From the NCBI RefSeq assembly GCF_010093535.1, contig NW_022985211.1, forward strand, positions 234,754 to 298,753: a stretch of DNA of 64,000 nucleotides, in the 5' to 3' direction. Shown piece after piece: positions 36,043-47,305 of the stretch (position 1 is its first letter; every line of letters begins with the position of its first letter). The notes below the pieces were generated by a model, which was given only the letters and a program-made list of their open reading frames with translations, was not told where the DNA came from and searched no databases. Source of the stretch: Lindgomyces ingoldianus (taxonomy: Eukaryota; Ascomycota; Dothideomycetes; Pleosporales; Lindgomycetaceae). The position numbers and the translations under genes are program-made.

Positions 36043-36631
36043 TGTTACAATATTTGCTTACTAGGTATGCTGTGCTAATCAGAACAGTCGGATGCAGTAA
36101 ATACGCGGACTGAGAATATAAGAGAGGGAGAGCAGAATAGAGGATAGACAGAGACCCGGGTGTACAGTCCGCGTCTAAGCCTATGAATAGCGAGGGAGTA
36201 GTTAGTCTCTAGGTTTGCCTTTTTCTACTGTATAAAAAGCAAAGGAAACAATCTCTTATACAAGATAATAAAGGAGTTTAGGTAATAGTAAAAGTGTCTT
36301 TAAAACCTACTAATACTACTTAGTCTATAAAAGACTAAATGCTAATCATAGCCTTTTAAACAATAGTTAAGATTAAGACTATATACACTTATTTTGCCTA
36401 CACTGCCTGCACTCCCTGCACTGCAGTTGCTGCAGTTATTACAGTTACTGCAGGCAACATTTGCTAAGAGGTGGATTAGACATGTTCTATTAGAGCCCTT
36501 TCTCTGCCTGTCCTTGTCTGCAGAGGTCAGGTAACTCCTGTTATGCTGCTAAAAGGAAATTCTACTATTAGACAATATAGTGCTAAGTAGCTAACTAACA
36601 CTTGCTTACAGTTTACTTAGAGATTGTAACA
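36043..36631 (-). repeat. 3' LTR of T3-C
   Basis: 589 bp, related to the other gypsy LTRs. The outer third (about 36,070-36,230) retains GC-rich unmutated sequence (for example GACCCGGGTGTACAGTCCGC), the inner part is AT-rich. Confidence 0.85.
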
Positions 36632-36968
36632 TGCTGTCCTTTCTTCTAAGCAGCGTCCTTGCCGCACTGTCTATTCTGTTATAAGTGTTTGAAAGTTGTT
36701 ATATTCTAGTAGATGTTCTTTACTATTATTATTCTATTTTGCATCCCTAACTATGCCTTGTCTGTCTTGTTAGGTGTGTTGTAATTATACTATGCTGTAT
36801 TTTAACCTGTTATGTTAAACAAAGATGTGTTTTTATAGCCTTTACTAGTCTTTCTTTTTTAAATGCATTCTAACTTTGTTCTCTAAAAAGTGTATAAAGT
36901 GTTTATGTAAAGCTACGTGAGGCACTAGAGGCATGAGGAACTGGATTAAATGTATTTCTAGAGGAGTT

Positions 36969-37364
36969 GTTTGCAGTAATCACACGATAGTCGGATGCGT
37001 CGTCACCATGGTCGCATGCGTCGTCACCATGATCGGATGCGTCGTCATCATAGTCGTATACGTCGTCACCATGATCTGTTGCCAAGACTCACCCACTCAT
37101 TTCGCATGTATATAGACTCCTACAAAGGACTCCTCTAGCAATACACATTCAATGCAGTTCCTCATGTCTCTGGTGCCTCACATAGCTTCACAGGAGTCCT
37201 TTGTAGGAGTCTATATATATGCGAAATAAGTGGGTGAGTCTTGGCAACAGACCATGGTGAGATGCATACGACTATGGTGCCGACGCATCCAACCATCGTG
37301 TGACGACACATCCGACTATCGTGTGACTATAGTGACGACGCATCCGAGTGTCACCACTGCAAAC
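36969..37364. mobile_element. 396-bp MITE with subterminal GGATGCGTCGTCA repeats
   Basis: Ends GTTTGCAGT and ACTGCAAAC with AGTT on both sides (36965-36968, 37365-37368). Subterminal regions hold GGATGCGTCGTCACCAT-type units, four on the left (36,990-37,072) and their complements on the right (37,252-37,350). A further inverted pair lies inside: GATCTGTTGCCAAGACTCAC (from 37,073) against its complement ending at about 37,252. No coding capacity; not RIP-mutated. Superfamily uncertain. Confidence 0.7.
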
Positions 37365-39343
37365 AGTTTATGTAAAAGAAGTTACTATAATGCTTTTATT
37401 TTTAACCTTGTGTAAAAACAACTAGAGCGCAAGCATGTAAAAGTAGTAAAGAAGATAAAGTAAGCTTAGAAGGCTTAGGTTGCTAGCCTTAAAAAGTAAG
37501 TTTATGCTGCAACTGCTATAGCATAGGCAGCTACTAAAAAGATATAATTGGAGAAGCAGCTTTTTTTTCTTTAGAGTTAGAGAGTAAAATACCTAGAAAG
37601 AGATCTGTTATCTTTAAATAAGATAAAGGCACTAAAAGCTAAAGCTGCTAGTCTTCCTTCTTAGCTAGCGCCTCTAGTGTCTTGTCTACCTACATTGCAG
37701 CTATGTAATGCTTCTTCTAGTAGTTTGTCTTTACCTGCTAGTTTTCGTGTTCTTTTACTAGACTAGTTCTTACTATTTAAGCCTTTTAGAAGTAAGCTAG
37801 CGCTTTAAAAGTGTTTATAAAGTTTTTAAAAAGTGTTTAAGTATTTTTACTAATAGGCTATCTTTTTTACTTAATTAAGAATTGTGTTCTGTTGTTTCTA
37901 GATTATAAAACATGCTTTACTTTATATTCTATTTTTCCTAGTTTTTATCTTATAGTTGCTACTAGAATTCTATTAGAAGCTTTCTCTAGCTTAGAGATAT
38001 AAACCTATAAATGTATTTTTATTATTAAAGAAAGCTATAAATAGAATTAATTCTTTATTTTTTTATAACTTTATAAACACTAATTTGTTTTTTAAATAGC
38101 TTTTTTAAAAGTCTTTTTATAGTAAGGTTTTTAGTTTTAAGGTAGACTTTATTTTTTATATTAATGTTAGGTCTTTTAGTTAGTGTTAGTTTACTTACTT
38201 AGTTATTTATTCTTAGGCTAGCTATGTGTGTTATGCTAATTTATAGTGTAAGTTTTTAATTTATATAATTCTTTCTTTTGCTGTTTCTAGTTTATGCAGT
38301 TGTAATTCTTATAATAGAAATTATAAGAAATAACTAAAGTTTACTATATATAGAGTCTCTTTAGTAGTTGTTAATTTAGCAGTGTTTAGAGCTAGCTATG
38401 TAAGAGGAAGCTATTCTGTCTAGTTGTCTTGTTCTAGATTTACATATTTCTAAAGATATTATAGTATTGTCTAATTAGCTCTTTCCATCTAGCTATTTGT
38501 TTACAGATAATAGTCTGTTAATAGCTTATGTGTAATAGTTAGGTGTTTTACTACTACTTGCTAAAACTTACTTATAAAAAGCTTATTCCTATCTAATATA
38601 ATAGCTTCTAGGCAGCTATGTATAGAGATAACATGTTACTCTAGTTTATATATAAATTTTTTAGCTGTATTAGTTTTCTTAGTTAACTATATGTAAAAGA
38701 ACTTAGTAGTTTTATCTACTACTACTACTACTGTTATATTACATACTTGCTTTAAACCTAGTTCTTTTGTTAGTTTAAAGCTAGTAATAAAGTCTATTGT
38801 TATAATTATCTAAGGTTGCACTAGTGCTAAAATTCTCTATAGTTCTTTGTATAGTTTACGTTATTACACATTGGTTTTATTATAGACATTATATTCTACT
38901 AAGACTTCTATGTATAAGGTCTTTATCTTTGCTAGTGCTATTAGGTACATTACTCTAAGTTTCTTAAGTAGTATCCTAATCTTTAGATGTTTAAATAGTA
39001 GAGATTTATAGTGTTCTTAAATTAAATTCTTCTACTCTTATTATACTAGTGTTAGTGCTGTAATTAATGTCTTTAGAGTTAGTCTGTTACAAACTAATCT
39101 CTTTTCTATATCTCTAACAATTATAAATTTCTTTATTTCTTTTTTATCTTTAGTTATGTAATCTGCCTGTTAACTTAACATGTCTACTTAGTAGTTATTT
39201 ATTTTTACTATAGGCTTTATTATTAGCTAAGTTCTATAGCTTATTTTACATGTTTTAAGAGTAGCTTCTTAATTATTAGAAAGGTAGTAAGGTTTATATA
39301 ATCTATATATAGTTTAAAGCGTTGTTTAGTTCCTATTAGTTAA
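37365..39343 (-). pseudogene. Integrase/RNase H remnant of T3-C pol
   Basis: Minus-strand, stop-riddled gypsy pol: C-terminal integrase at low coordinates, core integrase near 38,350-38,520, RNase H side toward 39,340. The RNase H text continues beyond the inserted element at 41,654. No intact frame. Confidence 0.65.
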
Positions 39344-39544
39344 TGTAAAGATAGGATGGTAGGTAGCACAGATAGCACTAAGAGCAAGCTTTTAGAGAAA
39401 GATAAGAGTGTATTGTAAGAGAGACAAATTGCTGCTAAGTCTTGCTTATTAGGATTTATACTTATATACAAAGCATAGGTTATATAACCTCTAAACAGGT
39501 TAGAGGAGGCTATACTAGCCTGTTCTAGGACATCTGGCCTTACA
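39344..39544 (-). repeat. RIP-mutated S201 LTR
   Basis: 201 bp, aligns end to end with the unmutated copies at 4016-4216 and 11140-11340. Nearly all differences are G-to-A or C-to-T (for example GATGGGATGG to GATAGGATGG, CACGG to CACAG, TTCATGC to TTTATAC), mostly at CpA/TpG and CpG. Confidence 0.92.
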
Positions 39545-41653
39545 TTATCCCCCCTTATAGTAGTCCTACAACTTAGAGGATAGAATAGATAATAATAGGC
39601 CTAAGTAGCATAAAAAAGTATTACATAATGCTCTAAAAACTTACTTTTACCTATTTTATATAATTTTATGTAAGTTTATTTAAAAATAACCTAGAGTTAT
39701 TAAGTAAAGGTAAAGTAAAAGTATAAAGTAAAAGTAAAAGTAAAATAGTAGTATATCTTACACTAATAGAGTAGCAGTTAGGATAGTATATATAGGGTCT
39801 AACTATTTTAGAAGTCTATCTTCTTTACACCTCTGCTCTTTTTATAAGTTAGAATTTAGAAAATTTTAAACTTTTTAAGGTAAGTATATTCTAAGCTACT
39901 CTAGCATAATTTAGTATAAAGGGGTGCTAACAAGCTTTAATAGTCCTATCCTGTCTTACTTGCGCCTGCCTGTTGCCTAATCTACTCTTAGCTTTTTCTT
40001 TTATGCTTAACTTTACTTAATAACTTAAAAATAAACTTTTATAGCCTACTTTATTATAATTTAGCTATAGTTTCTTTTAAAAAAGATTATTTAGTTTTAG
40101 CTAATATAAACTTATATTTTAATAACCTTTACGTTTAATATGTTAATAAAATATCTTATAAAGGCATTATAAATAAGAGTAGTAGTTATTATATGCTTCT
40201 AAATAATAAGTTATATTATAGTATAAAAGAAAAAGAAATTAAGTATATAAAGTGTGCTTATTACTTTAAATTTAGTAAAAAGTGCTTTAAGGTGCACATT
40301 TTAGCTTCATTTAGTGTATTTACGCACAGTCTGCTTATGCTAACCTTAGATAGCTTCTTATATTCTTTAAACCTAAATAATAAGCTTTTAAAAACACTAT
40401 ACTTAACATTTTAGCTTTTATTAATCTACTTAACTTTACTTAGTTAACATAGGCTAATGTAATAGTTATGTTATAAGTAAACACTATTATTTAGTTTTTT
40501 TAAGTGTAAGTTTTTTTATTGTAGTATAATCTAGCTTAATTAGCTTTATTTTAGCTCTTAATAGTTTACAGTAAAAATAAAATCTTATATAATAACTATC
40601 TATACGCGCATAGTAGTGTTATAGGTAAAATTGCTAAGACTAGAGTTGTTTTTAAGAAGCGCGCCTACTCTAAAGCTAATATTACTAAAAAAAAAAAAGT
40701 GTAAAAGGCTTAAAAAGAACTCTAATAAAAATAAAGCTGTAATAACTCTATCTAAAAAAGTAAGTGTGCGCTATTTTTAACTATTCTAGCGCTAACTAGC
40801 ATAATAAAAGAAATATAGTGTTAAAGGTGTCTATGTTACTAAAGCTAAGTAATATTATTATGTTAATGCTACTAAAGCTGCTAATATAGTCTACTACATC
40901 TTTAAAAAGCATAATAAGGCTAATAATATTAGAAATAAGGCTAGTTAGAATTAAACTTTAGCTAAAAAAAAGTAGCTAACTAGGTATAATAAAAAATATC
41001 TTAGTAGTTGTTCTGCTATTGTAAATTTACCTATAAAAGGTCTTAATGTCTAATCTGTAACCTTAATAGCACAATCTAGTGGAATCTAGCGCATCCTATA
41101 GTAAAAATAGTTAAAAATGTATAGTGTAGTGTAGTTTTAAGTTTTTTAGCTTAAGCTTTTTTTTCTTTTTTTAATAAAGTTAAATGCCTCTAAATTATGT
41201 CTCTTAGACTTAAAATATAACTATTTTAGTAGTAATAGATTAATCTGCCTTTAGCTTACTTACTTTATAGCTTATTTATCTTAATAATTCTAGAATGTCT
41301 TATTAGACTTAAACTCTGCTTTTTTTTAACTAGTATAGGCTATTCTAAGCTAGAATGTTTGTTTTATCTATATAATAAATTTCTCTAGGCTAAAATAACT
41401 CTCTACTTAACTCTAGCAAGCTATTCTGTGCTAGAACAGCCTTACTTAGTCTAAATAAAGAATCTTAGGTCTAAATAGGCTATGTTGTTTTCTTATTCCT
41501 ATAGTGCTATTAAACACCTCTTATTAAAAAAACCTTAAGTAAGGAAAAAACAAGAGTTAGAGTTAAAGTTAGTTTTTCTTATAATACACTTTTATCTTTC
41601 TTTAAAAGCTTGCTCTTAGTGCTATTTATGCTACCTACTATCCTATCTTTATA
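39344..41653. mobile_element. 2.3-kb element bounded by S201 LTR sequences in opposite orientation
   Basis: The left end (39344-39544) is a RIP-mutated S201 LTR in minus orientation, followed by a polypurine-type tract (TTATCCCCCCTTATAG, complement of AAGGGGGGATAA). The right end (about 41,565-41,653) is a 5'-truncated S201 LTR in plus orientation ending CCTATCTTTATA. Both flanks carry GTTAA (39339-39343, 41654-41658), and the gypsy RNase H sequence resumes on either side, so the unit inserted as one piece. The 2-kb interior is AT-rich, non-coding by eye and unlike gypsy pol; a 73-aa frame at 40193 is not convincing. Confidence 0.75.
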
Positions 41654-42090
41654 GTTAAATTCTTTAAATGTATAGTGTGTTTATAATAGCTTTAAGTTTC
41701 TTATTTAGAATATTATATTCTAATTTAGCTAGTAAGAATTTGCTAGAGTAGTAGGCAACTAGGTGCTATTGCCTATTCTCTTGTTTCTAGTACAGCGCTG
41801 CGCCTTTTGCTTTTGTTAACGCGTCTATTATACTTTTGTTTTAAATACTAGATTAAATATTTTAATAATAAGTTTTTAGCTAATTACTTCTTTAATTTTT
41901 TTAAATGCTATGTTTATCTTAGGTGTTTATATAAACTTAGCTTAAGCTCTTTCTTTAAAGGTAGTGTTTATAAAAGGTAGTGCTATTTTTAAGTAGTTCT
42001 TTATTATTTAGCAGACGTAGCCTAATATCTTTAGAAATTCTCTTATCATTTTTACATTTTTTAGTTCTAGCTATTCTTTAACAGCTTATA

Positions 42091-43936
42091 ACGTACCTAA
42101 CAGGTTGGCCGGCCACACAGGTTAGCCGGCTACTTTTGCTAAGCCCCTACTAACCTCTACCTATCTACATAATGCCTTAACAACAACACTAGATTAAATC
42201 TTCTAAAGAACATTAGATATAACTTGCTCTTTAAGCTTTTAAATAAGAATTAAAACTTTTTTTATAACACACTATAGCTATCTATAATGTGTCTTACATA
42301 ACACTAAGTAATTAACGCGCTAGACAGCCTTTATAAGTAGAATACTAGCTTAAATTAAGAAATCTAACTAAGCTTAAAAAAAAGTAGTTATTAAGTATAT
42401 ACTTAAGCTTATTACACATAGATTTTCTTTTAGGCTTGTAGCTATAGCTAATATAGCTAATTTCTTACACGTAAAGTGTAATCTAGGCTAGGTTAGCTTA
42501 AACTAGCCTAGTATATAAGTTAAGCACTGCTTTAAGTTTATAATAAAGTTTAATTATAAGTATAATTATAAAAAAGTGCTTTATAAAGATCTAAAGGTTA
42601 TTTAAAGCTAGTTTTACCTAGTAGCTAACATAAAAGCTAAGTACAGTATTTAGAATAAAAACACATATAACTTTAATAAGTTAAGCTTTATAATAGGCTA
42701 AATATTAACTAAAGTAGTTGTTATAGCTTTAAAGAAATAAGAACAGCTAAAGGTAATATAGTAAAGTAATAAAAAGTAAATAATAGTTATTTAAAGCATT
42801 AACATAATAAAGTAGGCTATTTTACTTTTTATTATTTTTAAGGGCTGCTATTACTTTTTTGTTTAGTATAAGAAAGAAAATCTGCTTTAAAACTAAGTTA
42901 TTATAGTCTTTAAAAACAGCTAGATAATAAATAAGCTTAGGCTGCAGTAGTTAAAGCACTTTAATAAGTATATAAAAAAAAAGTTATAAGCGCTTATTAG
43001 CTTTTTATTATTAATAGCTATAAAAGCTATAACTTACTTAATTTTTAGTAGTACTATAAAAAAAATAAAATTATTACTATTTATATGCTTTTACACTTAT
43101 TACACCTTTTATAGCCTTTTAATATAGGTTATTTTACCTTTTTAAAAAAGGTGTATAAGTGCTAAGCTAAAGATCTTATGTGTAACTAAATTACTTATAT
43201 TATAAAACTTAAGTTCTTACTATGCTTTATATGCGCTTATAATGTAGTAATTACTTTTAGTAATATCTAAAAAAGGTTTTAAAGCGCTAGTTTAGTCTTA
43301 TTTAACTTAAAATAAGTTAAAATAGCTTTTAATATCTAGTTATGTACTTTATTACTACTACTACTTATTAATAATAAGCTCTAGCAGTTATAAACCTTAA
43401 GTAATACTCTTAAATTTAAGTTATAATTAATGCTTATAAAGGTAAAGATTTAAAGGTATATAAATAGCTTACTAACATCTATAGTAGACGCCTTTAAAAA
43501 GGGTTTAAAGAGGGCAGTAATTATTACGCATAAGCTAGTGTTAGTGTAAAAAGAGATTATAAAGCTTTAAGTAGTAAATAAAGCTACTACGCAACATAGA
43601 TTATATAAAAAAAAGTAAATTTAAGCAAAAAAAACTTTAATAGTTAAGAATAAAGCTTATCTAACTACTCTAAAAGAGTTTAAAGCGCGTAGTAATAAAA
43701 GAAAGCTAAAGACGCAGGTACACGCTAAAAAAAGTAAGCTAAGTTAAAGGTAATATAAGTAGTGTAATTAGACTAGGCATAACTTATATACATGTAAGTA
43801 AGTAGTAGAAGTAGACTCTAAATAATATCTTATGTTGTATTACTTTATATAGGGCTAAAGTAGGCTGTTTTGCGCTAGAATAGGGTAGTTTTAGTAAGGG
43901 CTTAGCAAAAGTGGCTAGCTAACCTGTTAGGTACGT
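42091..43936 (+). mobile_element. Fot1/pogo-like DNA transposon F2, full length, RIP-degraded
   Basis: 1,846 bp. Left repeat ACGTACCTAACAGGTTGGCC, right end GTTAGGTACGT (shortened repeat, lacking one internal GGCCxxxx unit), TA duplications at 42089-42090 and 43937-43938. The plus-strand interior holds the HTH/CENP-B and DDE transposase relic (KAKY-SI-NKNTYNF region near 42,640) with many stops. Inserted in the RT region of T3-C, whose sequence continues on both sides. Confidence 0.9.
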
Positions 43937-44088
43937 TACTGTTTTAAGTTAATCTTAATTTCTTTTTTATTAATACTATAGCCTAGGTATGTAGTTTTTT
44001 AAATGTTAAACTAGCATTTACTAAGCTGTAAGTAGAGCCTGTGTGCTTAGAGCCTATTTAGTACTAACTTTACCTTACTAAGAAGAGC

Positions 44089-44162
44089 CTGTAACTCTTC
44101 TAGATAGCAGAGTTACTTTATCTAATCTTCTAAACAGCTACTGCTAGGCTATTTTATCCACA
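44089..44162. repeat. Fragment of the TGTCGCG-type LTR
   Basis: RIP-mutated match to 53,789-53,871 (GCTACTGCTAGGCTATTTTATCCACA against GCTACCGCCAGGCTATTTTATCCTCCACA, split here for length). It marks the point where T3-C RT sequence stops. No target duplication found. Confidence 0.55.
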
Positions 44163-44263
44163 GAATCTGTAAGCTAAAAAAAAATTTTTGTAAGTAGAAA
44201 AACTACTTTACTTTAAATCTAGATTCTCTAGTAGCTATACTAATAAAATACACTTTAAAAGTA
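44163..44263. other. Short AT-rich stretch, nothing recognised
   Basis: About 100 bp of AT-rich sequence ending in TA (44262-44263), the left target duplication of the outer foldback element. Confidence 0.5.
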
Positions 44264-44273
44264 ACGTACTTCA

Positions 44274-44563
44274 TGTAACAGCACAGGCAAGACAATAGGT
44301 CTAAATGCGGTAGGAATCTACTTAGAGGCATATAGGAGTGCGTGGGGACTTGGAACCTAGGAATGCTATTAACACCTATAGGCCTTTTACAAAAGGATAT
44401 TAGAAAACTACGAAGCTAGCTAAGGGGAGAGGTGCGACTAAATACTTAGGTGAATAGGGGTAACTGTGGGGGACAGGGTCGAGTCATGGTCGGGGCCGAT
44501 ACAGGGACCCTTTGGATAGGATCCGAGCGACCTGAGATGGAACGATTTGTGAGAATTGTTACA
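44274..44563. mobile_element. Solo LTR, 290 bp (TGTAACAG...TTGTTACA)
   Basis: Perfect target duplication CTTCA (44269-44273, 44564-44568). It sits 10 bp inside the terminal repeat of the outer foldback; removing it restores ACGTACTTCACAGGC. GC-balanced, unmutated. A RIP-mutated relative is at 58015-58263. The 97-aa frame starting at 44450 is LTR sequence. Confidence 0.92.
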
Positions 44564-44684
44564 CTTCACAGGCAAGTTACTTACACACCTAAGTTGCTTA
44601 CTTTTACTAAGACTCTACTAAACTACGCTTTCTATAATAATGTATTTCTAGCAATACTACTTAAATATGCTAAAAGAATATTAA

Positions 44685-44975
44685 TGTCAGATTGTAGCAC
44701 GGTTTCTAGGCTTCCTGAGATGAATGATGGGTTTTGGATATGATGTATGGGATGATGATTGATTGTATTAATTTATCGATCTTTTTTCTGCTCTGCTCGT
44801 GTTGCTCGGCTTTTGTTTTTCCGGTCCGAGTCCCTCGCGCACTAGCCCTATGCGCGACCAGCTTGCAACATGCTGCAATTTGCAGCAACATACTGTTCGA
44901 GCTTATTGCTTGTACTATGTAGCGGCTTTCGTCCAGCGTTCCTCCTGTCTTGACAGTAGGTGCGCATATCTAACA
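44685..44975 (+). mobile_element. Solo LTR of family S-CTG, copy 2 (contracted array)
   Basis: 291 bp, TGTCAGATTG...CATATCTAACA, with perfect duplication ATTAA (44680-44684, 44976-44980). Same flanks as copies 1 and 3, but the CTGCAA array is reduced to about two units (AACATGCTGCAATTTGCAGC). Confidence 0.92.
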
Positions 44976-45535
44976 ATTAAATATAGCTTATACTTTAGAC
45001 TTTTAAATAAAATGTAACACTTTTAAAGCAACATACTTCAGCTATATATAAATGCTTTTAAAAAATAATAAATAACTAATGTATTAAATAACTTTTATAA
45101 GCTAATTCTATAGCTAACTTATAAAGGCTAAGTAATAATAAAAAGTAAGTAATTATTAAGTATATACTTTAGCTATATATGTAAAAATTTTCCTTTTAGC
45201 TAGTAGCAATAGCTAATATAGCTATTTCTTTACACGCGAAGTATAATCTAGGCTATATTAGCATAAACTAGCCTAGTATGTTTATAAAGGGTTATCTAGA
45301 GCTTAAAGTAAAGTTTTAAGCATAAGTATAGTTAGTAAATATTTAGCCTATTATAAAGCTTATTTTATTAAAGTTATACATGTTATTATTCTAGATACTA
45401 TACTTAGCTTTAATATTCTTTATAATGCTAAACTAGCTTTTAATTACTTTAAAATCTTTATAAAAAGCTTTTTTATAGTTATACCTATACTTAAACTTTA
45501 CTTTAAGATTTAGATAATACTTTATAAATATACTA

Positions 45536-46634
45536 ACGTACTTCACAGGCGAGTTGCTTACACACCTAAATTGCTTACTTTTACTAAGACCCTACTAAAC
45601 TACTCTTCCTACACTAATACATTCCTAACAACACTACTTAGACGCGCTAAAAGAATGTTAGATACAGCTTACGCTCTAAGCTTTTAAATAAGACATAAAA
45701 CTCTTAAAGAAACATGCTGCAGCTATGTACAGAGCTTCTTAAAAGACAACAACTAACTACAGCGCTAGACAACCTTTATAAGCTAATTCTACAGCTAACT
45801 TACAAAGGCTAGGTAATAAAAAGAAGTAGGTAATTATTAAGACTATACTTAAGCTATATGCGCAAGGATTTTCCCCTTAGATAGCATTTATAGCTAATAT
45901 AGCTAATTCTTTGCGCACTAAGCGTAATCTAGGCTATGTTAGCATAAACTAGCTTAGTACGTTTAGGAAGCGTTATCTAGACCTTAAAGTAACGTTTAAG
46001 TGTTATACAACTATAAAAGAGCCTTCTGCAAGGGTCCTAGGGTAATTTAGGGCAGGTTTAGCCTTATAGAGAATATTAAAGCTAAGTATAGCATCTAGGA
46101 TAATAACATGTACAACTTTAGCAAGAGAGGCTTTATTATAGGCTAAATATCTATTAACTATACTTGCGCTTAAAACTTTACTTTAAGCTCTAAATAACGC
46201 TTTACAAACATACTAGGCTAGTTTATGCTAACATAGCCTAGATTACGCTTAGTGCGTAAAAAATTAGCTATATTAGCTATAAATGCTATTTAAGGGGAAA
46301 ATCCTCGCGCATATAGCTTAAGTATAGTTTTAATAATCACCTACTTCTTATTATTGCCTAGCCTTTATAAGTTAGCTGTAGAATTAGCTTGTAAATGTTG
46401 TCTAGTGCTGTAGTTATTTGTTGTCTTTTAAAGGACTTTATACATAGCTGCAGCATGTTTCTTTTAGAGTTTTATGTCTTATTTAAAAGCTTAGAGCGTA
46501 AGCTATATCTAACATTCTTTTAGCGCGTCTAAGTAGTGTTGTTAGGAATGCATTAGTGTAGGAAGAGTAGTTTAGTAGGGTCTTAGTAAAAGTAAGCAAC
46601 TTAGGTGTCTAAGTAACTCGCCTGTAAAGTACGT
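45536..46634. mobile_element. Inner foldback element, 1,099 bp, ~460-bp inverted arms
   Basis: TA duplications at 45534-45535 and 46635-46636. Left arm about 45,536-45,996 and right arm about 46,174-46,634 are inverted copies with few differences over ~460 bp, starting ACGTACTTCACAGGCGAG and ACGTACTTTACAGGCGAG. The arms hold the 5' half of a Fot1-like transposase gene (HTH region); the ~180-bp centre still reads IKAKYSIQDNNMYNF followed by FIIG, the first DDE Asp region. Less RIP-mutated than the outer element. Confidence 0.88.
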
Positions 46635-47056
46635 TAAGCTAGTTTATGCTAATATAGCTTAAATTATACTTAGTGTGTAAAAGATTAGCTATATTAGCTA
46701 CAGCTACTAGCTAAAAGGAAAATCTTTATATATATAGCTTAAGTATATACTTAATAATTACTTACTTTTTTATTATTACTTAGCCTTTATAAGTTAGCTA
46801 TAAAGTAAGCTTATAAAAGTTGCCTAGTGCATTAGTTATTTATTATCTTTTAAAAAACTCTATACATAGCTATAGTATGTTAATTTAAAAGTGTTATGTT
46901 TTATTTAAAAGCTTAAAGTATAAGGTATATCTAATATTCTTTTAGCACATCTAAGTAGTGTTATTAAAAATACATTAGTGTAAAAAGAGTAGTTTAGTAG
47001 AGTCTTAGTAAAAGTAAGTAACTTAGGTGTGTAAGCAACTTGCTTGTAAAGTATGT

Positions 47057-47305
47057 TAGAAAATATTTTACTTTTATTTTTTATAAAGCTTAATAAGCTT
47101 ATTAAGCTTCTATTTTTTATTACTTATAATAAAGTATATTTATAAAAGTGTAATTATTTTTTTTATATTTCTAAACTAAAACTAGTTTAACTTACCTAGG
47201 TATTTTAGTCCTAGATATTCTTTTACAGTACTAAAAGTGTGTCTCTATAGTATTACTACATGTGCGCGCTTACTTTAATAGTAATTTATATTAATATTAA
47301 GTTAG
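47057..47305. other. AT-rich spacer, no gene
   Basis: RIP-type AT-rich DNA between the outer foldback and T3-D; nothing recognised. Its last five bases GTTAG (47301-47305) are the left target duplication of T3-D. Confidence 0.6.

Larger units (their letters stand above)
36043..44088 (-). mobile_element. Ty3/gypsy element T3-C, minus strand, 5'-truncated
   Basis: The 3' LTR (36043-36631, 589 bp, TGTTACAATATTTGC...GAGATTGTAACA) is followed inward by the polypurine tract (AGAAGAAAGGACAGCA on the minus strand), then minus-strand pol. Integrase text near 38,350-38,520 (NKLFISKF, MERANQTILQYL, LPLTQLALN) and RT end text near 43,950-44,060 (RLYLQLSKC, TTYLGYSINK) are readable through stops. Beyond about 44,088 RT is cut off by an LTR-derived fragment, so gag, protease and the 5' LTR are missing. 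Interrupted by a MITE (36969-37364), an inverted-LTR element (39344-41653) and F2 (42091-43936). Confidence 0.82.
44264..47056. mobile_element. Outer foldback element derived from a Fot1-like transposon
   Basis: Bounded by TA (44262-44263, 47057-47058) with ends ACGTACTTCA|CAGGCAAG (left, split by a solo LTR) and, read from the right, ACATACTTTACAAGCAAG. Left arm 44,264-45,330 and right arm 46,637-47,056 plus the stretch just left of the inner element (about 45,480-45,533) are inverted copies, so most of the element is a long hairpin with a short centre (about 45,340-45,480). Contains two solo LTRs in the left arm and the inner foldback (45536-46634) in the right arm. No complete transposase. 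RIP-mutated. Confidence 0.8.

Noticed and set aside
36903..37115. 60-aa Asp/His-rich or Val-rich open frames
   Set aside because: They translate the GGATGCGTCGTCA array of the MITE.
40193..40414. 73-aa open frame in the inverted-LTR element
   Set aside because: AT-driven composition, no homologous text, and located in RIP-mutated DNA.
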